From Diplosphaera chodatii (Eukaryota > Chlorophyta > Trebouxiophyceae > Prasiolales > Stichococcaceae): 64,000 nucleotides of DNA. This document shows positions 34,916 through 45,154 of the stretch, piece after piece. How positions within the stretch are numbered: the first letter of the stretch is position 1; the number at the start of each line of letters is the position of its first letter. The DNA lies in contig JAALGY010000036.1 in assembly GCA_032358165.1 (NCBI GenBank), positions 1,302,001-1,366,000 on the forward strand, in the 5' to 3' direction. The translations under genes and the position numbers were made by a program. The notes under the pieces are model-generated. The model saw only the letters and a program-made list of their open reading frames with translations. It made no database searches and was not told the origin of the DNA.

Positions 34916-37900
34916 ATGGCATCCAGGTTGGCGACCGCGATCCTGATGCTCCTGGCTGCTGTATGGGTCCCAATTGATGCACGGTGAGGCGGATGCTGAC
35001 AGTCAGAGTCACATGGGTTTTGACGGCCTTCCGGGACGACCAGCGTCCTTTTGGCAGCCGTACCTTTGAGTCTGTCAGGTGTGATTGGAAGCAGGGCTGG
35101 ACAATGCAATCTGTTGGTCATGTTTGTGACACTGACCGCAGGGTTGCCCGGAGCCTTCGCTACGACGAGTTCGAGGTGATGCCAGCATCAGTTGGCTGCG
35201 AAATGATCTCCAAGCTGTGCCAGATATTTCCGTCAGAGTCAGGCCGTTTCCACCCTACTGAAATGCAGGACTCATCATGGCCAAACAGGCACGCCGATCA
35301 GTTTCAGGCCCAGGACCACACGCCCGTCAGTGAATGGAGGGTGCGCAGCCGCCGCCGCCGCCTGCGCATGCGTGCCATGTGTGACCGGTGGGGCACACAC
35401 ACCCTTGCATATGGCCAGTGTGAGCGAGCTGCCTGCTGCTGCAATGCAGATCGCCAGAGCTACGTTCGCATACAACCATGGTGCGCCGCACGCTGTTTGC
35501 TCTTCCGACTGGTCATGTCTCTTCAGCACAGTATTCTCGCCTTGGCGTGGTTGGCTTCATTCTGGTTGTCATTCTTCCCCACCTGCAGACAACATGAACA
35601 TCGACAACTCGGCCTGCCACTATGGGTACACCTCCAGATAGGCTTCACGTGCTCGCATGTACATGCTGTTGCCACCCATCTTGCACCAACATCTAGGGAC
35701 AACAGGCGGCAGGCGGGGGGCCAAGGTCTGCTCAGTTGTTCATTTTGCACTCCCCATAGGAAGATCGACCCTAATGCAGATGGCGGACACGGCCTCCAGG
35801 TGCTGCGCATGTTCAGAGCTGCTGCTTTGTGGATCAATGTGCCAACATATGTGCATCTTTCGTTGTGTCAGTTGTGTTTGGTAATGTCCTGGCAACCTCA
35901 AGTGCAGGCCATGGCCATCAGTGATGCCAATCCGGTGAGCAGCCTGCCACTTGCTGATGCTAGCCTGCTTCACATGTACAATATAGCATTCTGACATGTG
36001 CCAAAGCACGGCCTGGCGCTCAAACGTCTCCTCACGAAAACTATTCAGCACTCACCTTTGTGCTCTGCCACAGGAGTATGCAGGCAGCTGCGGGTGAGCA
36101 GTGCACCCAGCTGACATGCAGTAGTCCCCAGACACAGTCCTGGTTACCTGCTTGCTCCTGCATTGCTCGGTGCCATACATGTGAAACTTCTCCCCAGCCG
36201 CTGCCCTGCAGGCGCTGCTATGAGATCCGCTGTGCAAACATGGTCTTCACAGACAACTACAACGAGACGATCGACCGCAGGTTCGCCGTGTATTAGTGTC
36301 AAAGATGTTGGAGCTTCACACTGTTTCTATACGCGGTGGCTGTCAATTCACTGCACCTTCATCGTTCCTGCAAGACAACTGCACTCATCATGCTCCTGGA
36401 GAACTCTGGCCCCCTGCCTTGCAGCAATGTGTGCTACGACACCACGGGCTCTTTGGTCATGCGCATCATTGACACATGCGTGAGTGTTGAAGGGCCACAC
36501 GTCAGCCTCCAGATGTTCGTGTTACAATGTGTAACAATATCTTGCCTACATATGCCCCAGTGAATGTACAATGGATGGACACCGCACTTGGCAGGAGAGC
36601 TGACCCGTCTGTGGCGTGCCCTGCAGCCCTGCAACTACCCCCAGAACCAGAGGTCAAACAAGCGGTGCGACGCAGCAGATTGCTTGGAACGTACGAATCC
36701 GCACTGTCGAGCTTGGGCACTGTGGAACTCCTACCCAGAACCTGCTGATGATTGCAGGTGGTGCTGCGGCGACATGACGTAAGCCATACTACTCAGTCAA
36801 GACGCCGTGCTTCTGCACGGCAAGGTTGCATCAGCCTGAATTTCTCCGGCATCGCAATGACCACGTCTTGGTCCAATGCAGGCACTTTGACGCCTCCTAC
36901 TGGGCAATGCTCAAGGTGCATCACTGGTTGGCTGTGGATGGCAGCGTTATGCACATCCTGTGCTCCTCAAGCTGCACGTCTGCTGGCCTGAGCTGTGCTT
37001 CGTTCGATTCCTGTAGCTTGCCAATCCAACATGGGGCGTGATTGGCTTGAACTATCGGGAGGTGGAACTTTATCACCCTTTGTATGACGCAATCAGAACC
37101 TGAGCTTGCGTTTGCACGCCACTGCCCGCAGGCATCGTACAGAAGACAAAGCGCACACTGCTGTAGTGACTCAGTCGGTGCTGACCGCAGGTCCCATGTA
37201 ATTTCGTGCCCGCAAATGACCTGGGACCCGTCGGCTTTCCACCGGGCTATCCAAATGTGAGGGCATTTGCGCAATGCTGCCATGACTGGCGTGCATAGCC
37301 AGAAGTGCTGAATGCTGGTCTTGCTGCCGTCTGCTATCTGATTGTGGCTGCGCTGAACACCGCACAGGCCAAAAAATATCCTATTCCGTACAACAACCAG
37401 ACCTGGTTCCCAGCGCCCCCGCCGCAGGTGATACCCACCTTGCTCTCTGCCCGCAGTGCTAGTGGATTATACAAGACTGTGTTCAGACCTCTTGATGGCT
37501 TACCAGCAGGTGACTGCCCCCTTCAACGTGTCTTCGCCGTCAGGCAAAGAGTCCGGCAAGAGCGCCAGTGCCTCATCAACTGCAGCATCGCCTTCACCAC
37601 CGTACAACGCCCCGCAGCAGCAGCAGTCGCCCCCCGCTGTGCCAAAGTCGAGCCCATCACCGGCCGCGTCACCAGCACCTGCCAAGGCTCCAGGCAAGTG
37701 AAATCTCATCTACATTGGCGTGGTTGACGTCTTCCGACTTCTGAGAGCGTGATTTACCATGTCATCCTGCCTGGCTTGTTACAAACCCGATCCAAGTCGA
37801 TCAGAGTCGAGTCAAATGCTGTCAGCATTTGGTATGTGCCTGCTTTCCGAGCATGCTGTTGACTCACATTCGCATCTGAATGCCGCAACATGCCCTGCAG

Positions 37901-39096
37901 GGGTGTATCAAGAGGGAATGATGGGGGAAGGCAGCCAGGGTGGCACGTTGCCAATCTACAGCGGCGGCAGCACGCAGTCTGGCTGGAGCGATGCCTCCTA
38001 CAATGTCAATGGTGCACCAACAATGGGTGCGTTGCCCAAAAATGACTATCACAACGCATATACGAGGGCTATACACCAAGGTACTTGCTGATTCAACGCA
38101 GGCAGCGCCAATCCTATCTGCATTGCAAAAGCAATAGCGGCTGGCACATGTTGTATTCGGCAAGATGAAGACTCCTATGCCTGCAGGTGGCCCCAGTGGC
38201 AGCACCGCCAAGTGTGCCAACGTCAACGCCGGCGGTGCCATCTCGTTCCAGGGTGCAGCTGGCGGCTTTCAGGACATGCTGTCGCTGGCGTTCAGCATCC
38301 GCAAACCTGGCGGTGGCACGCCCAACATCAAAGTCAACATCGGTGGCAACCAGGTAGTGATGCTGTGTGCAAGACAGAAACAGTTGCATGATCGCATGTC
38401 CTGGACGAGCGGCCTGCTGACATCAGTGTCTTCTGTTGCACGAGCACCTGGTTCCAGCCGGAAATGGCGCTTAGAACAGGGCCGGCGCAGGCAGCAACAG
38501 TGCAGTGCTCGTTACCATCAGCACTCCACCATGCCTGTGTCCCCACTACAGGGCCAGTGTGGCGCCGTCAGCATTGGTACTCTGGAGCGCACCGTGCAGA
38601 ATGGGTCGGGCGGCGCCTGGTCCAGATACGACGTGTACCTGGGCAACTTTCAGGCCGCAGGCGATGGCGCAAGTGGCACGGTGCGACCTTGTTTCTGTCT
38701 GGTGTACTGTGACCTACTTGTTGCAATCTGCAGAGTGAAAGGCATGATGCTGTATATCTAGCATGGGGTCGCCAGGCATACTGTCCTCTCCTGCGCAGGT
38801 GGAAGCTTTTGCTGCTGCTTTCTCTGGCTGTGGTGGCATGACACCCCAACAGATCGACAAGGTTTGCTGCGTGCTCTTCGCCTGTCTGCGACAGCAGTGT
38901 TTTGCACATCGATGTGGATATGCAGCTGCTGACATCTGAGCAGTGCTGAGTTGCATACACACAAAGCTGTGCTTGTACAGGTGGCAGGGCCCTCACATGC
39001 CGAAACCCTTGTTGTATGCATGTGCAGGTGGAGTTCATCAATGCTGCCTCTAGCAGCCAGCAGTATTGCGTGGACCAGGTCGAGCTGACGGGCTGA
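34916..39096 (+). CDS. Expansin-like protein with C-terminal carbohydrate-binding-like domain
   Basis: The start at 34916 gives signal peptide MASRLATAILMLLAAVWVP, ending at a GTGAGG donor (34984). Exon pieces follow in expansin order: ARATFAYNHGAP (near 35460), NIDNSACHYGYTS (near 35600), KIDPNADGG (near 35765), AMAISDANP (near 35915), EYAGSCG (near 36075), RCYEIRCANMVFTDN (near 36210), GSLVMRIIDTC (near 36450), PCNYPQNQRSNKR (near 36630), WCCGDM (near 36760), HFDASYWAMLK (near 36885), LANPTWGVIGLNYREV (near 37020), VPCNFVPANDLGPVGF (near 37195). This covers the catalytic-like Asp, HFD and Tyr-Arg motifs of the double-psi barrel. A Ser/Pro/Gln linker (37500-37700) leads to a C-terminal beta-rich region: SGWSDASYNVNG, KCANVNAGGAISFQGA, GGTPNIKVNIGGNQ, WSRYDVYLGNF, and the end VDQVELTG with TGA at 39094-39096. 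That region resembles C-terminal lectin-like modules of bacterial and algal expansin-like proteins; I did not identify the family. Confidence 0.82.
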
Positions 39097-40340
39097 AGAT
39101 GTGGGGAGTGAGGGGTGCAGGCCAGCACTAGCGTCAGCGCGCAGAGCGAGCGACTGACTGAGAGTTTCTTTTGACGAGCAACATGTGAGTGGGCAGACAG
39201 CATGGCCGCATGGGAAACGATCAGGGGATTGCAATGGGTGCTGGGGTTGTGGCAGGGGGGTGTTCAGGCTGGGGTGTATTGCTGCGGATGTCCAGGCTCT
39301 GGCTGGGATTCGAAAATTCCTCTGCTGACGGATTGCTTCTTGCGCACTGCTGTATGAAATGTGTCTACATTGCTGTGTGCAGCCGCAATATTCAGGCGCT
39401 GCACCTAATGGTTGGTAAACCAGTCTGCAGGGGATTGGTCAGCTGAGTGCTGGAACAGTGGTTTGATGGCTGCCTCACCTTGTGGGTATTGTGCCAATTG
39501 CGGCGGGTTGCTGCTGACTTTGACGTGCAGACGCTTACAAAGCCAGCATCTTGCCTGCTGCAAATGGCTCCTACGTACCTGCTGCAATTCGCTGTACTGT
39601 ATCGTCGTGTGTATGCTTTGGAGGATTTGGTTTATTCAGCATGGGCAGTGGTGTCCTACATTTCAGCATAGTTATGACCTTACAGTATACTAAAGTTCAT
39701 AGGCAGACTGTGGTTTGCCAGTCTGACCAGGATTCTGAGCATGATTTGCAAATCAATCAAATCTCCAGATCTTCCTGCCGGTCTGACCAGCAGCACGTCC
39801 ACACGGCGGCGCAAACCCCTCTCTGCCACTTGCTCCCATCCGTCGAACACTTCCTGCTTCAGTTTGAAGTTTGCCATCGCATTGGCCGCCAGTGCCGCCG
39901 GCAAGAGAGCAGCGGTCGCTGCTTTCAGCTGCTGTTTCGAAGGTTGGTCAGACACAGTCACGGGCCTCCAGCCAACTTCATCACAGTGCAGTGAAAAGGC
40001 CGAGTCCACCGCTCGTCGCTGCATTATCACACAGAGCTCCATCGCTCGGCAGACGGCGTGGACGAAGTTTGCTCCGTCCTACTGCTGCAGCCTTTGCACG
40101 GTGGGTCAGACTGGCCCTGCCTATGAACAGCTTCAGGTGCCATTGACTGCGCGTGCGTGCGTGGTCGCCCTTCATGTAGCTCTTCAAAACGAAATCGCCT
40201 GAAGTTGTAGAGTTCAATTAGTGTCCAAGCTGTCGCATGCCATGTGCATGTTGTGGGTGATGTCAGCATGTCATCAAGAGTGCGCCTGAGCTGGTGCAAC
40301 ATATGGTATCATCTTTGCAGGCACGCAGACGACGGCCACC
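39097..40340. other. Region between two expansin genes
   Basis: About 1.24 kb. Contains the 3' UTR of the upstream expansin, the minus-strand ORF listed separately (39680-40042) and the promoter of the next expansin. Otherwise nothing recognisable. Confidence 0.3.
39680..40042 (-). CDS. Hypothetical ORF, 120 codons, no recognised family
   Basis: An uninterrupted minus-strand frame that remains open upstream to about 40080. It reads like globular protein (RAVDSAFSLHCDEVGWRPV, FKLKQEVFDGWEQVAERGL, RRRVDVLLVRPAGRSGDL) rather than low complexity. I do not recognise it. It could be a small gene, an exon of an unresolved gene, or a remnant of an inserted element. The start at 40042 is just the first ATG of the open stretch. 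Confidence 0.35.
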   Translation of the reverse strand: MELCVIMQRRAVDSAFSLHCDEVGWRPVTVSDQPSKQQLKAATAALLPAALAANAMANFKLKQEVFDGWEQVAERGLRRRVDVLLVRPAGRSGDLIDLQIMLRILVRLANHSLPMNFSIL

Positions 40341-42057
40341 ATGGCAGCCTCAAGAGCTTCAGCAATGCTTGCGCTGGCGCTGCTGATAGCCGTTGCCATG
40401 AGCAGCGCATCAGCGACGTGCCTGTCGCGGCGTCATCTATCACAATGTGAGCACCATGTGGTGGACATGCCGAGCCAGCCTGGTGGCAAATTGCTGCTTG
40501 TGTAGCATGATGTACACAACTTATGCTGCAGATGGCACAAGGTCATGTTTGCCATCTCATTATATAGTAGCATGCAGCAGCAGATGCACACCGCGCTCCT
40601 CAGCGCTACGCTGCAACATGCTGCCGACAGCTGTTCTGTTCATGCAGACACAGATTACCTGACTCAGTTGCATTTCATGTGCTTGCAGACGACCCGATGA
40701 ACGACCCCAACTGGTTCGTCAGAGCTGCGACGTCCCGGCTGAGTGCCAAGTGCAGCATGCTGTTGCATCTTGTTAAGATTTTGCTGGCATGATTTTACTC
40801 GGCTTCAGCTTGACATGATCTGCACTTCTGCAGGCCGAATCGATATGCGAACCAGGACCCCAGCAACGCCACGACGTGAGGGCTATGCCATGACAACGAA
40901 CGACTCGGCAATGCAGTTGGCAATTTATCATGTGTCGTTTCTGTAGCCAGCATTTGAGATGTGTCCAGACTGTGCCTCATGCCTTACATTCCCTGATGCA
41001 GATTTGGGTCTTGGCAGCCAGCGAGGGCAACAGCAGCCTACAACCATGACGGTCGACAATGTTGTGTTGGCTTTCAGCACATGTGGTTCTACTACAAGTT
41101 CGTTGTATCTGCCTGATGAGCCTGATGGATGTGGATTGGGCTACCCTGCAGGCATGGACATCAACCAGGCTGCTTGTGCCTTGGCACTGTGGATCCGAAC
41201 TCGTGGGGCGGCCAGGGCCTGCAGGCACGCCTGTGTTTCCTTCACGAAATGCTCTGTGTCCTCGTGTTTACCAAACCGTATTGCATCTGTCACTGTCCAT
41301 GCATGGATCCGACATGCATCGCAGGTTGCGGCAATATCAGATGTCAACCCAGAGTACACCAGCAGCTGTGGGTGCGTTGCCTGAACATCTGTCACGTGCT
41401 TCCTATTGCTGGCTCACTATACGGCTGTCTTCTGATGATGCCTCCTTTCTGCAGGCGCTGCTATGAGTTTCAGTGTGCCAACCGCGACTTCTCGGTAGGC
41501 CGCAGCAGTGCTTAGATATCAGCACGGGCATAGGCATGTCACCTGCATGACAAGCTTTCAAAGGCCCCTCACTCGATCCTTGTGACATGCAGGATGCATA
41601 TGGTGCCACCCTGTACCGCTCCTCGGCATGCGCCTCGACCAGCGGCTCAATGATAATCAAGATCATTGACAGCTGCCCGTGCAACTATCCGTCAAACAGC
41701 TATTCCAACATTCCAACAGGGACAGCTGGTTGGAGCGGACCTGGAGAAGCACGGGCAGCCTGGCCGTGTGATTGCGGGCTTCGACAGCGACCTGAACTTG
41801 CTGACGATCAACGGCAAAAACGCGGTACCCAGGGCTGCATATCTGGCTGCGCGATGGCACCCGTGTACCCGTTCGGATCCCAGGTACCCGCTTGCACAGC
41901 TTGTGCAATGTCCACATCCACACTTCTGCTGCGACTTGTCATGCTCAAACTGCAGTTTGCTAGCACAACGTGGCAATGCTGGATATCAGGGCCTAGTGCT
42001 TGTGCAGACGGCTGTCTGCGGCGTGCTCCTGCAAGCCGGAGCGCAGCTGGAGTGTGA
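40341..42057 (+). CDS. Second expansin-like gene, 3' half degenerate or divergent
   Basis: The ATG at 40341 sits in a GCCACCATGG context and starts signal peptide MAASRASAMLALALLIAVAM. Exons follow the same order as the upstream paralogue: DDPMNDPNWFVRAATSRL (near 40690), ARATAAYNHDGRQ (near 41030), GCLCLGTVDPNSWGGQG (near 41175), VAAISDVNPEYTSSCG (near 41330), RCYEFQCANRDF (near 41460), then TLYRSSACASTSGSMIIKI and IDSCPCNYPSNSYSN (41600-41700). Shared exon boundaries point to duplication of one gene. After 41700 I find no WCCGD or HFD motif and no YREV exon; the frame drifts through unrelated sequence to a stop near 42057. Either the 3' half was replaced, or this is a truncated or decaying copy. 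The end coordinate is only the end of that open frame. Confidence 0.6.
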
Positions 42058-42449
42058 GCAGTCGACAGCGATCAGCAGTCAGCGGCAGTATAAAGAAAGC
42101 TCAAATGTGCGTGTTGTCGATCCGTGTTGTGGAGCTGAAAACACCATGTTTGTGTCTCATTGAGACTAGTCAGAGGTGACCCCTCCAACAAGCAAGGGGT
42201 CAAGTCCCGCGCAGCAATTGCAGCATGACTTGACAACATTGTCACAGCGCTGTCGGATGTGCTGCTGCAGCCGATTACGACTAGGCAGGGTGCAAACACA
42301 CTAGAGTCATCAGTACTCATCAGTCATCCAGAATGCACCACACGATGGACCTGTGCATGCTGCTGCGCTACACTGCGTTCCAACGCTGGGGTTGGGGCAA
42401 GACGAGGCGCATCAGACAGAGTGATGCAAGTGTCAACAGGCCGCGATAT
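42058..42449. other. Convergent gap after the second expansin
   Basis: About 390 bp with no recognisable feature; it should contain the 3' UTRs of the flanking genes. Confidence 0.3.
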
Positions 42450-43559
42450 TCACACGCCAGCTGGCACCACTGGCAGGATGCACTGCGCCCCGCCGTGCCT
42501 GCGGATGCACGGGCTGATAATCTGCCCGTCAGCCCGCTGGCGACAGGTCAGGTTCCTGCAGATCTCGCGCGCCAGGTTCAGCAGCTGCTCGTCCACCGAG
42601 AAGTGTGCGAGGTTGATGCACCTGCATGCAAATGTCCAGATGCTGCTCGTTGTCTGTTTCAAGGGCGGGCAGGAAGGCAAAGCAGGTTTACCTTTTCAGC
42701 GAGCGCACATTCGCGGGCCAGTTTGCTCTCACCTCTTGTTGTGGCACCGGTGAGAGGCCTGGGGCTTGATGCCGTTTGCCTTCATGGCGACCCAGGCGGC
42801 CCTCGTCTCAGGTCGCATCAGCACCGCCCACAACGCCAAGGTGGTCTGAGGGCCTCCGGGCGCTTTAATCCTGCACGCGGCTACATCTTAGCTCAGAGCG
42901 CAGCCTCATCGGCCTGACCAAGGCGCCTGCACACGCAGAACGCAGAGTGCATGCGAAGGAGAATGCCAACTGCACCTGGGACGACCAGCGCTCTCCACCG
43001 GGCCCGTGTAGATGAAGCAACGCGTCTGACGGACCCCGTCGAACATCATAGGCCCCAGGGCGATGTGCTTCTGCGGTTGAAATATGTTTGCTTGGGCAAA
43101 AAGGGCGTAAACAGTGTTGCTGTGTTATAGCACAGTGCCCAGGTGCATCGTTTGTTGTCAACTGTCCGCTCGGCGGTGCATGAGGCAGAGTGATCAGATA
43201 CATGCGCCCGCCCAAACACAAGTAGAGAACGGCGAGTGTAGCACCCTTACGCGATAGTTATACCTTTAGGCTTCATGCTGTACAGCGAGCCTCACCTCGT
43301 CAACGGCCTCGTAGAAGAAGCGGGATATGGCGTACGCGACAGCGTACTCCCGGGTAGCAGCTGCCACCACCTCCCGTAGACTGCGCGTGATCCTGACTGT
43401 GCTCGGGTCCTGCATGTAGCGCAGTGTCTCAGCAGCCTCCTCCTCGTCGCCCGGCAGTACCCCTCCGGCGGCTGGTGACATGCCGCTCACGTCGCTGCCC
43501 TGTGCATCTTCATATGGATTGAAAGGAGCTGCCTCAAAGGGGGCTGCTAAGGCTGCCAT
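42450..43559 (-). CDS. Hypothetical four-exon protein, family not recognised
   Basis: The start at 43559 gives MAALAAPFEAAPFNPYEDA with an acidic stretch (GDEEEAAETLRYMQDP) and a helical segment (SLREVVAAATREYAVAYAI, SRFFYEAVDE). Further open segments on the same strand with splice-like borders are KHIALGPMMFDGVRQTRC (near 43060), LALWAVLMRPETRAAWVAM (near 42810) and a final exon LAHFSVDEQLLNLAREICR to PVVPAGV, stop at 42450 (42620-42450). The segments look like one globular protein of roughly 220 residues. No signal peptide. Its start lies only about 90 bp from the start of the divergent ORF at 43650. Confidence 0.5.
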
Positions 43560-43649
43560 GATGGCGCTGGGCGCTCGCCTCTGATCAAAGGCAGCCAGCT
43601 GTCAAGGGACAGTTGCTGATTCGCTCGTGCAGCCAAGTGTGCAGGTGAA

Positions 43650-44294
43650 ATGAGGTGCATGTCGGCTGCCACAAATATCTTATCGGCTCTCGAAACGCGT
43701 CACGTTGCGGTGCAACATGCGTACGGCCCACGAGCAAGCCTGGGACTTGGCAGCTGCGTTTTGACCCCAGACCACGCTGACACCGTTCATGTCGCCTGCA
43801 TACTCCGCGTTTTCGCCAGTCATGGCTTGCTGATGGCCACTCATCAAGCAGAAGCGTTTCGCGTTGACTGGAACACAGCCTTGCATCTATACTACGCCCT
43901 CACCGAAGGTTGGGGACCCGCACACGGGGCAATTCATTCGCTTCTCGAGCATTTCAGCGAGCTCTCGGCGAACGGTACCAACTGCTGGCTGATCAGGCGC
44001 GAGTGTATCAGCAATTCCTCCGGTGACGCGCCGTGGGTGTCGGTCCAGGTGCCGGGCACACAGTTGGTCGCCCGAGTGTTTAGAGTATCGCCCGAGGATA
44101 AAGGGTACCCCTACGTAGAGGTGCTGTTCACCGCGCCAGACAACCAGCTCGGCAAACTCCGCGCCCGCATCAACCACTGGGCTTGCTACAGCGCCAACGA
44201 CTTCAACAGCCTACTGCAGGTCAGCAACCAGGCCGGGCTGTGCATCGAGCACCGCTGCGACTTCTGGCAGGCGTTCGGCAACCAGAACAGGTGA
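43650..44294 (+). CDS. Hypothetical ORF, 214 codons, family not recognised; may continue to 44683
   Basis: One of the longest intronless frames in this half that is not low-complexity. It contains well-mixed hydrophobic/polar sequence: HLYYALTEGWGPAHGAIHS, CWLIRRECISNSSGDAPWV, VARVFRVSPEDKGYPYVEV, RINHWACYSANDFNSLLQV, CIEHRCDFWQAFGNQN. The frame closes at TGA (44292-44294), but the same bases form a perfect CAG|GTGAGC donor, and a second open segment (LRASQDPFKHPVLTKVVIG to NDFQPRIRP, stop at 44683) follows an AG; the phases of the obvious sites do not join, so I leave them separate. I do not recognise a family. Codon use is coding-like with G/C third positions; the first codons to about 43850 are less convincing. 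Confidence 0.5.
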   Translation: MRCMSAATNILSALETRHVAVQHAYGPRASLGLGSCVLTPDHADTVHVACILRVFASHGLLMATHQAEAFRVDWNTALHLYYALTEGWGPAHGAIHSLLEHFSELSANGTNCWLIRRECISNSSGDAPWVSVQVPGTQLVARVFRVSPEDKGYPYVEVLFTAPDNQLGKLRARINHWACYSANDFNSLLQVSNQAGLCIEHRCDFWQAFGNQNR

Positions 44295-44464
44295 GCTTGT
44301 TGACTCGCGGTGCGCATCTTGCGGCAGCGTACTTCCTGCATTCAAGCTCGCTGCCACGGACAACGAACCAGTGCGTCAGTAGTACGGCTTTCAATTCCCT
44401 TCGCACACGAGGCAGTCAGGACAATCTGGTCACTTCCTGACCTCCACAGCTGCCGCCTTTTCAA

Positions 44465-44683
44465 GTGCTGCGGGCGTCACAGGACCCGTTTAAGCACCCT
44501 GTTCTCACCAAGGTGGTGATTGGGCATGCTGACAACGCTAGAGTCAACTTGATGCCCGACCAAATTCGATTGCGGCGAAACACATCTGCGATCTCGACGC
44601 GTCGGCTCGCACGACTGTTCAGCAACGTGACACCAATGACATTCATTCCTAAGAATGACTTCCAGCCGCGCATTCGCCCATGA
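44465..44683 (+). CDS. Possible terminal exon downstream of the 43650 ORF
   Basis: An open segment of about 70 codons (LRASQDPFKHPVLTKVV, RLRRNTSAISTRRLARLF, NDFQPRIRP) closed by TGA at 44681-44683. It is preceded by a pyrimidine-rich stretch and CCACAG. Likely belongs to the upstream ORF after an intron, but the reading-frame phase was not reconciled. 44684-45154 beyond it holds a weak open frame only. Confidence 0.3.
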   Translation: MLRASQDPFKHPVLTKVVIGHADNARVNLMPDQIRLRRNTSAISTRRLARLFSNVTPMTFIPKNDFQPRIRP

Positions 44684-45154
44684 AAACCGGTGCTCCGTTA
44701 GGTTTAGGGCTCTAAATCGGGCCTGACCAAATTGCCCCCAGTGACCTCGACTGCCTCGTCACCCTGTAGGTGCTGGAGGCCACCACACAATGTGCTATCC
44801 ACTGACGCCCAGAACATGCTTCGGCCGGCGTGTCGTGTGACGATTGAGAATCCTCCGGGCAGCAACCACTGGGAGTGGGCGAGGGACTGCCCGTGCAACC
44901 CACCGTGTGTGCGGCCACCTCAGATCCCGTCGATGCCAACGCGCAATCTGCCGGTGGGTGAAACGGGGCCCAGTGCTGACTGGGATGCTCTTATGCGATG
45001 CTAATCTCGACTGATACTGGATGCTGTAGCAATGGCAGCTGCCTGCAACGATGTCGTGAGGACTGGCCCAGCAACCTTTGTGCCAGCATCCGGTCATGAC
45101 TGTGCAGGTCTGGCGGTGGGCGGTGGCGCCGTGGGACCTTGACCCGCTCATCTG

